A DNA stretch of 40,405 nucleotides from an uncultured Oscillibacter sp. (GTDB taxonomy: Bacteria; Bacillota; Clostridia; Oscillospirales; Oscillospiraceae), in contig NZ_CAJUBK010000020.1 of NCBI RefSeq assembly GCF_910584465.1, positions 1 to 40,405 of the forward strand. The letters run 5' to 3'. Below are positions 24,060-30,548 of this stretch, in pieces. The translations under genes were made by a program, and so were the position numbers. The notes beneath the pieces were generated by a model. The model did no database searches. It worked only from the letters and a program-made list of their open reading frames with translations, and was not told where the DNA came from. The stretch's first letter is position 1. Every line of letters begins with the position of its first letter.

Positions 24060-24088
24060 ATGATAACGGCAGTCCTCCGAAATGTCAA
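24060..24088 (-). promoter_or_regulatory. Promoter of the small-RNA candidate
   Basis: Reverse strand: TTGACA (24088-24083), a 17-base spacer and TATCAT (24065-24060). Confidence 0.6.
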
Positions 24089-24181
24089 CGGCTTTCTCCG
24101 AACCTTCACAGTTTGTTTACATCCGACAAATTTTGCGGCCTTTTATTTACAAATCATTCAAAAAATATCCAGATTTTCCTA

Positions 24182-24210
24182 TTGACTTCTCTGTTAGGAT
24201 ATGCTAATAT
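24182..24210 (+). promoter_or_regulatory. Promoter of the marR/ABC exporter operon
   Basis: TTGACT (24182-24187), a 17-base spacer and TAATAT (24205-24210). The following 30 bases are filled by MarR-type operator repeats. Confidence 0.55.
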
Positions 24211-24237
24211 TTAGCACGCTAACGTTTAGCACGCTAA
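24203..24237. promoter_or_regulatory. Tandem MarR operator
   Basis: TTTAGCACGCTAA occurs twice (24210-24222 and 24225-24237). Each copy contains the palindrome TTAGC-AC-GCTAA. A third half-site GCTAA lies at 24203-24207, so GCTAA recurs at an exact 15-base period across the -10 box and start site. This placement implies autorepression by the MarR protein encoded next. Confidence 0.7.
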
Positions 24238-24270
24238 TGATTTCGTCCCGCCGGACGAGGAGGTGCCCCG

Positions 24271-24741
24271 ATGAGATGTGAATGCGAAGACAGCGGGCCG
24301 CTCCGCCGGGAGCCGAGCCTGGGCCCCACCCTGGGCTGGGCGGCCCAGCTGGCCAAGGCCCGCATGGACGCCAGGGTCTCCCAATACGACGTGACCCCGG
24401 CCCAGACCCACGTCCTCCTCTACCTCCACCACCACGGCGGAGGCCAGGTGCTCCAGCACGAGCTGACCGGACACATGCGGGTGAAGCCCTCCACCATGAA
24501 CGGCGTGCTGGACCGGATGGAGGAGAAGGGCCTGGTCCGGCGCTCCATCAGCGGGCGGGACGCCCGCCGCCGCCTCATCACCCTGACGGAAAAGGGCGAG
24601 GAACAGCAGGCCCTCTTCCAAAAGAGCTTCCTGGACACGGAGGAGGCCATGGTCCGGGGCTTCACGGCCCAGGAGCGGGAGGCCCTCCTGTCCCTGCTGG
24701 AGCGTGTGATCCAAAATCTCAAGGAGGACAGCGAGACATGA
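24271..24741 (+). CDS. MarR family transcriptional regulator
   Basis: 156 residues, winged helix-turn-helix dimer. The DNA-binding part spans QVLQHELTGHMRVKPSTMNGVLDRMEEKGLVRRSISGRDARRRLITLTEKGEE (about 65-120), with the wing residues SGRDARRR typical of MarR proteins. Its start follows GAGGAGGTG. It overlaps the first ABC gene by 4 bases (ATGA). A repeated TTAGCNNGCTAA operator overlies its promoter. In this arrangement MarR normally represses a drug exporter until a ligand releases it. Confidence 0.94.
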   Translation: MRCECEDSGPLRREPSLGPTLGWAAQLAKARMDARVSQYDVTPAQTHVLLYLHHHGGGQVLQHELTGHMRVKPSTMNGVLDRMEEKGLVRRSISGRDARRRLITLTEKGEEQQALFQKSFLDTEEAMVRGFTAQEREALLSLLERVIQNLKEDSET

Positions 24742-26489
24742 CGAAAAAACTCTGGCCCCACGCCCGGCCCTACGCCCCTTGGATCTTGACGGGCGTAGCG
24801 TGCAGCGCCATGGAGGCCGTCTTCGAGCTGCTGATCCCGCTGGTCATGAGCGACATCGTGGACGTCGGCATCGCCAACGGCGACCAGTCCTATATCCTGC
24901 GCAAGGGGCTGCTGATGGTGGGCCTGGCCCTGGCGTCCCTGTGCTTCGGCCTGGGGGCGGCGGTGACCTCGTCCGTCGCCGGCATGGGCTTCGGCGCGAA
25001 CATCCGCCGGGCGGAGTACGACCATATCCAGTCCTTCGCCTTCTCCAACATCGAGCGGTTCTCCACCGCCTCCCTGGTGACCCGGCTGACCAACGACGTC
25101 CATAACCTCCAGATGTCCCTGATGATGTCCATGCGCCTCATGGTCCGGGCCCCGGTGATGCTGGTCTCCGCCCTGTTCTTCTCCATCCGCATCAGCTACC
25201 GGCTGAGCAACGTCTTCCTGGTGGCCCTGCCCCTGCTGGCGGTGGTGGTGGCCATCCTGCTGGTGAAGACCGGCCCCCTGTTCCGCTCCCTCCAGGAGAA
25301 GACCGACGCGCTGAACCTGGTGGTCCAGGAGGATCTGGCGGGCATCCGCGTGGTGAAATCCTTCGTCCGGGAGGAGCGGGAGCGGGAGAAGTTCCAGCAG
25401 CGCAACCAGGATCTGAAGACCACCTCCCAGAAGGCGTTCGGCGCGGTGGTCATCAACATGCCGCTGATGATGCTCATCGTCTACGGCACCATCATCGCCG
25501 TCATGTGGTTCGGCGGGCAGATGGTCTACGCCGGGACCCTGGAGGCCGGCAAGCTCATCACCTACTTCACCTATATCACCCAGATCATGATGTCCCTGAT
25601 GATGGTCTCCATGATCTTCATGATGCTGACCCGCACCGCGGCCTGCGCCAAGCGGGTGGCGGAGGTCCTGAGCGAGCCCCCCGCCATCACCGACTGCGGG
25701 GCGGAGACGGACGCGGACGGCCTCCCCGCCGCCGTGGCGGACGGCAGCATCGACTTCGACCACGTCTCCTTCAAGTACAGCGCCCAGAGCTCGGCGTGGA
25801 TCTTGGAGGACGTCAGCCTCCACATCCCCTCCGGCGCCACCGTCGGCATCCTGGGCGGCACCGGCAGCGGGAAGACCACCCTGATCTCCCTCATCCCCCG
25901 GCTCTATGAGGCCGGGGAGGGCACCGTCTCCGTGGGCGGGCGGCCCGTGTCCGCCTACACCATGGAGCATCTGCGGGAGTCCGTCAGCGTGGTGCTGCAA
26001 AAGAACACCCTGTTCTCCGGCACCATCCGGGAGAACCTCCTCTGGGGCGACCCCGAAGCCACGGAGGAACAGCTCTGGGCCGCGTGCCGGGCCGCGTGCG
26101 CCGACGAGTTCCTGGAGCGGATGCCCGACGGCCTGGACACCGACCTGGGCCAGGGCGGCGTCAACGTCTCCGGCGGGCAGAAGCAGCGATTGTGCATCGC
26201 GCGGGCGATCTTGAAGCGGCCGAAAGTCCTGATCCTGGACGACTCCACCAGCGCCGTGGACACCGCCACGGACGCGAAGATCCGCTCCGCTTTCGCCCAT
26301 GAGCTGAAGGACGCGACCAAGCTCATCATCGCCCAGCGGGTGGCCTCCGTCCGGGACGCGGACCTGATCGTGGTCATGGACCGGGGCCGGATCGCAGCTC
26401 AGGGGACCCATGAGGAGCTGATGGAGACCTGCGATATCTACCAGGAGGTCTTCCGGTCCCAGCAGGAAGGAGTGAGCATCGATGGCTGA
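24738..26489 (+). CDS. Multidrug-type ABC exporter subunit with degenerate ATPase site
   Basis: 583-residue half-transporter: six-helix membrane domain (about 15-315) and nucleotide-binding domain. Walker A is GGTGSGKTT, signature VSGGQKQR, Walker B VLILDDSTSAVD with Asp in place of the catalytic Glu, and Gln replaces the switch His (IIAQRVAS). These are the substitutions of the TM287/BmrC/LmrC subunits. The start ATG at 24738 overlaps the MarR stop and has AAGGAGG upstream; longer in-frame extensions run over marR and are not real. Its partner begins 8 bases before this gene's stop. Confidence 0.94.
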   Translation: MTKKLWPHARPYAPWILTGVACSAMEAVFELLIPLVMSDIVDVGIANGDQSYILRKGLLMVGLALASLCFGLGAAVTSSVAGMGFGANIRRAEYDHIQSFAFSNIERFSTASLVTRLTNDVHNLQMSLMMSMRLMVRAPVMLVSALFFSIRISYRLSNVFLVALPLLAVVVAILLVKTGPLFRSLQEKTDALNLVVQEDLAGIRVVKSFVREEREREKFQQRNQDLKTTSQKAFGAVVINMPLMMLIVYGTIIAVMWFGGQMVYAGTLEAGKLITYFTYITQIMMSLMMVSMIFMMLTRTAACAKRVAEVLSEPPAITDCGAETDADGLPAAVADGSIDFDHVSFKYSAQSSAWILEDVSLHIPSGATVGILGGTGSGKTTLISLIPRLYEAGEGTVSVGGRPVSAYTMEHLRESVSVVLQKNTLFSGTIRENLLWGDPEATEEQLWAACRAACADEFLERMPDGLDTDLGQGGVNVSGGQKQRLCIARAILKRPKVLILDDSTSAVDTATDAKIRSAFAHELKDATKLIIAQRVASVRDADLIVVMDRGRIAAQGTHEELMETCDIYQEVFRSQQEGVSIDG

Positions 26490-28362
26490 ACGCAAACAGG
26501 GCGGTCCTCCCCACGGCGGGCCTCCCCACGGCGGCTTCCGCAAGCCGAAAGACCTCCGGGGCACCCTGGGGAAGCTGATGGGGTATCTTGGCCGTTATAA
26601 GCCCCTGCTGGCCCTGGTGGCGGCGCTGCTGGTGGTCAGCTCCGCCTGCACCGTGGGCGGGTCCTATCTCATCCGCCCCCTCATCAACGACTATATCCTC
26701 CCCGGCGACTTCCCGGGCCTTGCGCGGATGCTGTGCCTCATGGCGGCGGTCTACGTCGCCGGCGCGGCCTGTTCCTTCGGCTACAGCCGCATCATGGTCC
26801 ACATCTCCCAGACCAGCGTGGCGAAGATCCGGGCGGACCTCTTCGCCAGGATGCAGGACCTGCCCCTGCGCTTCTTCGACACCCACACCCACGGCGAGCT
26901 CATGAGCCGCTATACCAACGACATCGAGACCGTCTCCGAGGCCCTGAACAACAGCTTCGCCAGCCTCATCTCCTGCACGCTGAACTTCACCGGCACCATC
27001 GCCATGATGCTGGTCCTCAGCCCCCTGCTGAGCCTGATCACCTTCGCCACGCTGGCCGTCATGCTGCTGGTGGTGAAGAACATCGGCTCCCGCAGCCGCC
27101 GCTATTTCGCCCAGCAGCAAAAGGCCCTGGGCGAGGTCAACGGCTACATCGAGGAGATGATCGAGGGGCAGAAGGTCATCAAGGTCTTCAACCACGAAAA
27201 AGAGGCCAAGGCGGGCTTCGAGGCGCGGAACAGCGCCTATCGGAGCGCCGCCGCCCGGGCCCAGATCTTCTCCGGCATGATGATGCCCGCCATGGGGAAC
27301 CTGAACTACCTCAACTACGCCGTCACCTGCTGCATAGGCGGCATCCTGGCCATCCGCAGCGGCGACCTGGGCGGGCTGGCGGCCTTCCTCCAGTATTCCC
27401 GGCAGGTGGGCCAGCCCATCACCCAGATCTCCCAGCAGGTGAACACCATCCTCTCCGCCATCGCCGGCGCGGAGCGCATCTTCGAGATCATGGAGACGCA
27501 GCCCGAGACCGACGAGGGCAAAGTCCGGCTGGTCCGGGCCAAGGAGGACGCCTCCGGGAAGCTGGCCCGTGTCCACGAGGACACCAACACCTGGGCCTGG
27601 CTCAGGCCCGGCGGCGAGCTGGTCCCCCTCCGGGGCGACGTGCGCTTCGACCACGTGGTCTTCGGCTATGACGAGGGCCGGACCATCCTCCACGACGTCT
27701 CCCTCTTCGCCAAGCCCGGGCAGAAGATCGCCTTCGTGGGCTCCACCGGCGCGGGGAAGACCACCATCACCAGCCTCATCAACCGCTTCTATGAGATCCA
27801 GGGCGGGGCCATCACCTACGACGGCATCGACGTGCGGGACATCGCCAAGGAGTCCCTGCGGCGTTCCCTGGGCGTGGTGCTCCAGGACACCCACCTGTTC
27901 ACCGGCACGGTGGCGGACAATATCCGGTACGGACGCCTGGAGGCCACGGACGAGGAGGTCGAAGCCGCCGCCCGGCTGGCGGGGGCGGACAACTTCATCC
28001 GGCACCTGCCCCAGGGCTATCAGACCGTCCTCTCCGGAGACGGCGGCAGCCTCAGCCAGGGGGAGCGGCAGCTGCTGAACATCGCCCGGGCGGCCTGCGC
28101 CAATCCCCCGGTGCTGATCCTGGACGAGGCCACCAGCTCCATCGACACCCGGACGGAGAAGATCATCGAGGAGGGCATGGACCGCCTCATGGCGGGCCGG
28201 ACGGTCTTCGTCATCGCCCACCGGCTCTCCACGGTCCGCAATGCCCGGGCCATCATGGTCCTGGAGCAGGGCGAGATCATCGAGCGGGGGGACCACGACG
28301 ACCTGCTGGAGCAGAAGGGGCGGTATTACCAGCTCTATACCGGCATGGCGGAGCTGGCCTGA
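26482..28362 (+). CDS. Multidrug-type ABC exporter subunit with catalytic ATPase site
   Basis: 626-residue half-transporter. A Gly/Pro/His-rich N-terminal tail (PPHGGPPHGGFRKP) precedes the membrane domain (about 35-335); the nucleotide-binding domain follows an insertion of about 30 residues (LARVHEDTNTWAWLRPGGE). Walker A is GSTGAGKTT, Walker B VLILDEATSSID with Glu, and the switch His is in VIAHRLST. The signature is the degenerate LSQGE. Together with the upstream subunit this gives one working ATP site, as in TM288/BmrD/LmrD. Probably effluxes amphipathic drugs or bile-type compounds under MarR control; the substrate is not shown by sequence. The GNAGKPAP-like overlap with its partner implies coupled translation. 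Confidence 0.94.
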   Translation: MAERKQGGPPHGGPPHGGFRKPKDLRGTLGKLMGYLGRYKPLLALVAALLVVSSACTVGGSYLIRPLINDYILPGDFPGLARMLCLMAAVYVAGAACSFGYSRIMVHISQTSVAKIRADLFARMQDLPLRFFDTHTHGELMSRYTNDIETVSEALNNSFASLISCTLNFTGTIAMMLVLSPLLSLITFATLAVMLLVVKNIGSRSRRYFAQQQKALGEVNGYIEEMIEGQKVIKVFNHEKEAKAGFEARNSAYRSAAARAQIFSGMMMPAMGNLNYLNYAVTCCIGGILAIRSGDLGGLAAFLQYSRQVGQPITQISQQVNTILSAIAGAERIFEIMETQPETDEGKVRLVRAKEDASGKLARVHEDTNTWAWLRPGGELVPLRGDVRFDHVVFGYDEGRTILHDVSLFAKPGQKIAFVGSTGAGKTTITSLINRFYEIQGGAITYDGIDVRDIAKESLRRSLGVVLQDTHLFTGTVADNIRYGRLEATDEEVEAAARLAGADNFIRHLPQGYQTVLSGDGGSLSQGERQLLNIARAACANPPVLILDEATSSIDTRTEKIIEEGMDRLMAGRTVFVIAHRLSTVRNARAIMVLEQGEIIERGDHDDLLEQKGRYYQLYTGMAELA

Positions 28363-28395
28363 CCCCCGGAAAAAGGAAATGCCCCGGCGTCATGC

Positions 28396-28425
28396 TTGAC
28401 AAACCCGGGACACGGGAGATATAAT
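28396..28425 (+). promoter_or_regulatory. Promoter of the forward RNA of the peptide locus
   Basis: TTGACA (28396-28401), an 18-base spacer and TATAAT (28420-28425): full consensus. It faces the promoter at 28698-28727 and drives no protein gene in its direction. Confidence 0.75.
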
Positions 28426-28431
28426 GCAGAT

Positions 28432-28521
28432 AGAAGGACGCTGTCGCAAGACGGTCAGCCCTTGTTCGTCAACTTAAGACGTTGACCGTTCGGGTACCGG
28501 CCGGACGGTCAACACGCTTTT
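28432..28521 (+). ncRNA. Candidate antisense RNA of a type I toxin-antitoxin-like locus
   Basis: Predicted transcript of about 90 bases from the consensus promoter at 28396-28425 to the hairpin 28481-28513 followed by TTTT. It contains a 5' stem-loop closed by GCAA (CTGTC-GCAA-GACGG), then GTCAAC (28468-28473), which can pair with GTTGAC (28481-28486). That pairing competes with the 9-bp terminator stem GTTGACCGT / ACGGTCAAC. Its 3' end is complementary to the last codons and stop of the 28-residue peptide gene on the other strand. The first bases (AGAAGGACGCTGT) equal those of the opposing transcript. Confidence 0.5.
28481..28513. terminator. Shared convergent hairpin of the peptide locus
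   Basis: Perfect 9-bp stem GTTGACCGT / ACGGTCAAC with a G/C-rich 15-base loop. TTTT follows four bases later on the + strand. The stop codon of the peptide gene (28511-28509) is inside the stem, so both convergent RNAs would end in it. Confidence 0.5.
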
Positions 28522-28595
28522 ATGGTAAGTATGTAGGCCCAAAGGGCTAGACACACCAGAAACCGGAGTACCAGGTACGACCGCCTTCTCCACAT
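28509..28595 (-). CDS. 28-residue hydrophobic peptide, candidate type I toxin
   Basis: M-W-R-R-R followed by one hydrophobic segment (YLVLRFLVCLALWAYIL) and a short end TIKAC: a single-span membrane peptide of the size of Fst- or TxpA-like type I toxins, though I do not recognise its family. The ribosome site GGGAGGTGA is nearly ideal, 5 bases from the ATG, which argues for real translation. In the predicted mRNA this site can pair over 8 bp with CATTTCCC about 15 bases upstream, so translation may be locked. The gene has its own promoter (28698-28727) and a convergent RNA at its 3' end. Confidence 0.55.
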   Translation of the reverse strand: MWRRRSYLVLRFLVCLALWAYILTIKAC

Positions 28596-28601
28596 CCGCG
28601 T

Positions 28602-28632
28602 CACCTCCCTTCGATATGATCTCCGGGAAATG
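28602..28632 (-). promoter_or_regulatory. Ribosome-site-sequestering stem in the peptide mRNA
   Basis: CATTTCCC (28632-28625) and GGGAGGTG (28609-28602), read on the reverse strand, pair over 8 bp including two G-U pairs, with a 15-base loop. The stem buries the Shine-Dalgarno sequence. Leader sequestration of this kind is common in type I toxin mRNAs. Confidence 0.45.
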
Positions 28633-28697
28633 GACCACCCCCTTTCGCAAGGGAATGGACTGACCGCCTTTATATGCAACAGCGTCCTTCTGTATGG

Positions 28698-28727
28698 ATC
28701 ATACCATGCCCTGCAACATCTTGTCAA
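28698..28727 (-). promoter_or_regulatory. Promoter of the hydrophobic peptide mRNA
   Basis: Reverse strand: TTGACA (28727-28722), an 18-base spacer and TATGAT (28703-28698). Six bases later the sequence AGAAGGACGCTGT begins, exactly as after the opposing promoter. Confidence 0.7.
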
Positions 28728-28777
28728 TTCCAGCCGCCCGGAGGGGCGGCTTCTTTTGCCTTTTGCAGGACAGCCTC

Positions 28778-28806
28778 TTGACAATATCGATGTTCGATAT
28801 TATACT
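28778..28806 (+). promoter_or_regulatory. Promoter of the padR/DUF2812 operon
   Basis: TTGACA (28778-28783), a 17-base spacer and TATACT (28801-28806). The spacer is almost wholly a PadR-like operator. Confidence 0.75.
28783..28801. promoter_or_regulatory. PadR operator 1
   Basis: AATATCGA-TGT-TCGATATT, a perfect 8+3+8 inverted repeat lying between the -35 and -10 boxes. Bound repressor would exclude RNA polymerase. Confidence 0.7.
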
Positions 28807-28815
28807 GGAGGCAGT

Positions 28816-28834
28816 GATAACGATATTCGATATT
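28816..28834. promoter_or_regulatory. PadR operator 2
   Basis: GATAACGA-TAT-TCGATATT: one half-site identical to operator 1, the other matching 6 of 8. It is 33 bases (about three helical turns) from operator 1, just upstream of the ribosome site, suggesting cooperative binding. Confidence 0.55.
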
Positions 28835-28848
28835 AGGAGGTGTCCCCC

Positions 28849-29172
28849 ATGGCCCGCGAAAAATTCCAGACCTTGACGGAGCCCATGTTCTACATCCTCC
28901 TCTGCCTCCGGGAGGAGTGCTGCGGCGCGGACGTCATGGCCCGGGTGTCCGCCCTGACGCATGGCCGGGTCAGCGTGGGCCCCGGGACGCTGTACAACCT
29001 GCTGGACAGCTTCCAGCAGGCGGGGATGATCCGGGAGACCGCCGTGGCGGGCCGGAAACGGAGCTACCTCATCACGGACAAGGGCCGGGAGACCCTGGAG
29101 GCGGAGTACCGCCGACTGCTGGTCCTGACGGAGGATTACAAAGCCTGTTTGGGAGAGGAGGACCTGTCATGA
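28849..29172 (+). CDS. PadR family transcriptional regulator
   Basis: 107 residues, mostly the PadR winged helix: EPMFYILLCLREECCGADVMARVSALTHGRVSVGPGTLYNLLDSFQQAGMIRE, then wing AVAGRKRSYLITDKGRETL and a short C-terminal helix for dimerisation (subfamily 2). ATG at 28849 follows AGGAGG by 8 bases; the in-frame GTG three codons earlier overlaps that ribosome site. It is coupled to the first DUF2812 gene by ATGA. Two AATATCGA-type operators at its promoter indicate autorepression. PadR with DUF2812 is a recurring pair in Firmicutes. Confidence 0.94.
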   Translation: MAREKFQTLTEPMFYILLCLREECCGADVMARVSALTHGRVSVGPGTLYNLLDSFQQAGMIRETAVAGRKRSYLITDKGRETLEAEYRRLLVLTEDYKACLGEEDLS

Positions 29173-30548
29173 AACACTTCGGGTACCGGGCCGAGACCTT
29201 CAGCCCCTTCGACCTCCGGGCCACGGAGGAGCACCTGTCCGCCATGGCCGCCCAGGGGAGGCGGCTGGAGTCCATCGGGCGCTTCTTCTGGAAGTACCGC
29301 CGGGAGCCGCCCGCCCGGATCCACTACGCCGTCACCGCTCCCCCCGCCGCCGGGGAGGACGGAGACCTCCGGGACCGGATGTACTTCGAGGAGCTCTGCG
29401 CCGCCGCCGGGTGGACGAAGGCGGCGGACTGGGCCGCCCTGCAGATCTACGCCAGCGAGGCGGAGGACCCCACGCCCCTGGAGACCGACGAGGCCCTCCT
29501 CCTGGAGCGGGTCCACCAGTCTATGCAAAGCACCTATCTGCGGGACCGGCGGAACCAGCTTTTCTGTTACGCGGTCCTGCTGGCGCTCACCCTGTCACAG
29601 GTGTTCCGCTTCCCCCACTCCTACTTCCTCAGTCCCATTGGGCTGCTCCTGCCGGTGGCCTGCCTGCTGTCCCTTTTGGGGGAGGGGTACGCCATCGCCG
29701 GGTACTTCCTCTGGCTCCGGCGCTCCCGCCGCTCGGTGGAGGAGGGCGGGGCCCCGGCTCCCGTGTCCCGGCAGTACCGCGTCCTCAGCCGCCTGTCCAC
29801 GATGCTGATCGCCGTTTTGTATCTCGGCTCGCTGTACACGCTGTTCCCCCTGTCCGTGCCCTCCGGCTGGGCGGCGCTGGCGGCCCTTCTGGCCGGGGCC
29901 TTCGTCTTCGTGTTCATCCTGCTGGATCGGTCCCTCCAGCGGCGGGGAGCCTCCCGGGGGACTCGGCTTGCCGTGGGATCCCTGCTCTGTTTCCTCTTCA
30001 TCCTCCCGGCGGGCTTCGAGAGCTTCCGTCCTTTCGATCTCCTGGACCGGGCGGCGCAGACGCCCTCCTATACCTGGAGGGGGGAGACCTGGGACCTGGA
30101 GCCCCAGTCCATCCCCCTGACCGCGGCGGACCTGACCGGAAAGGACCACTCCCACGTCCGGCGGACGGTCACCGACCAGGGCCGCACGCCCTTCGCCTCG
30201 GAGACCGCTTACTCCGAGACTGCCGCCGGGGAGGACGGCATGGACCTCTATCTCTCCTACACGATCCTGGACGTCCCCAGCGCCTGGGTATACCGGGCCA
30301 TATCGAACGATCTGCTGGCCCCCACGGAGTTCTTCGAATTTCGGGCCGAAGACCCCGCCCCCTGGGGCGCGGAGGCCGTTTACCGCCGCCATTACCGGGA
30401 CGGCAGGCCGCCCATCGATGAGTGGACGCTCTGCTGGCCGGGCCGGGTAGCGACGGTCTACGCCGAAAACCTGGACTTCACGCCGGGACAAAAGTCCGCC
30501 GCCGGCACGCGCCTCGCCCCGGAGGGCTGGAAGGAGAGAACGGTATGA
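29169..30548 (+). CDS. DUF2812 domain membrane protein (first of two)
   Basis: 459 residues. The N-terminal DUF2812 domain (about 1-120) shows the family pattern ATEEHLSAMAAQGRRLE ... FWKYRREPPARIHYAVT ... CAAAGWTKAADWAALQIYAS. Four hydrophobic segments follow (about 125-295). The C-terminal soluble part (about 300-459) ends with the WPGRVATVYAENLDFTPGQ strand. Function of the family is unknown; its steady co-occurrence with PadR suggests a membrane stress or antimicrobial response. It overlaps both neighbours by 4 bases, so the three genes are one translationally coupled operon. Confidence 0.9.
   Translation: MKHFGYRAETFSPFDLRATEEHLSAMAAQGRRLESIGRFFWKYRREPPARIHYAVTAPPAAGEDGDLRDRMYFEELCAAAGWTKAADWAALQIYASEAEDPTPLETDEALLLERVHQSMQSTYLRDRRNQLFCYAVLLALTLSQVFRFPHSYFLSPIGLLLPVACLLSLLGEGYAIAGYFLWLRRSRRSVEEGGAPAPVSRQYRVLSRLSTMLIAVLYLGSLYTLFPLSVPSGWAALAALLAGAFVFVFILLDRSLQRRGASRGTRLAVGSLLCFLFILPAGFESFRPFDLLDRAAQTPSYTWRGETWDLEPQSIPLTAADLTGKDHSHVRRTVTDQGRTPFASETAYSETAAGEDGMDLYLSYTILDVPSAWVYRAISNDLLAPTEFFEFRAEDPAPWGAEAVYRRHYRDGRPPIDEWTLCWPGRVATVYAENLDFTPGQKSAAGTRLAPEGWKERTV

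Noticed and set aside
26374..28296. 640-codon reverse open frame opposite the second ABC subunit
   Set aside because: Antisense shadow of a protein with complete Walker and switch motifs.
28630..28876. Short forward frames over the peptide locus
   Set aside because: They lack ribosome sites and run across the two mapped promoters; the reverse 28-codon frame is the only one with a strong ribosome site.
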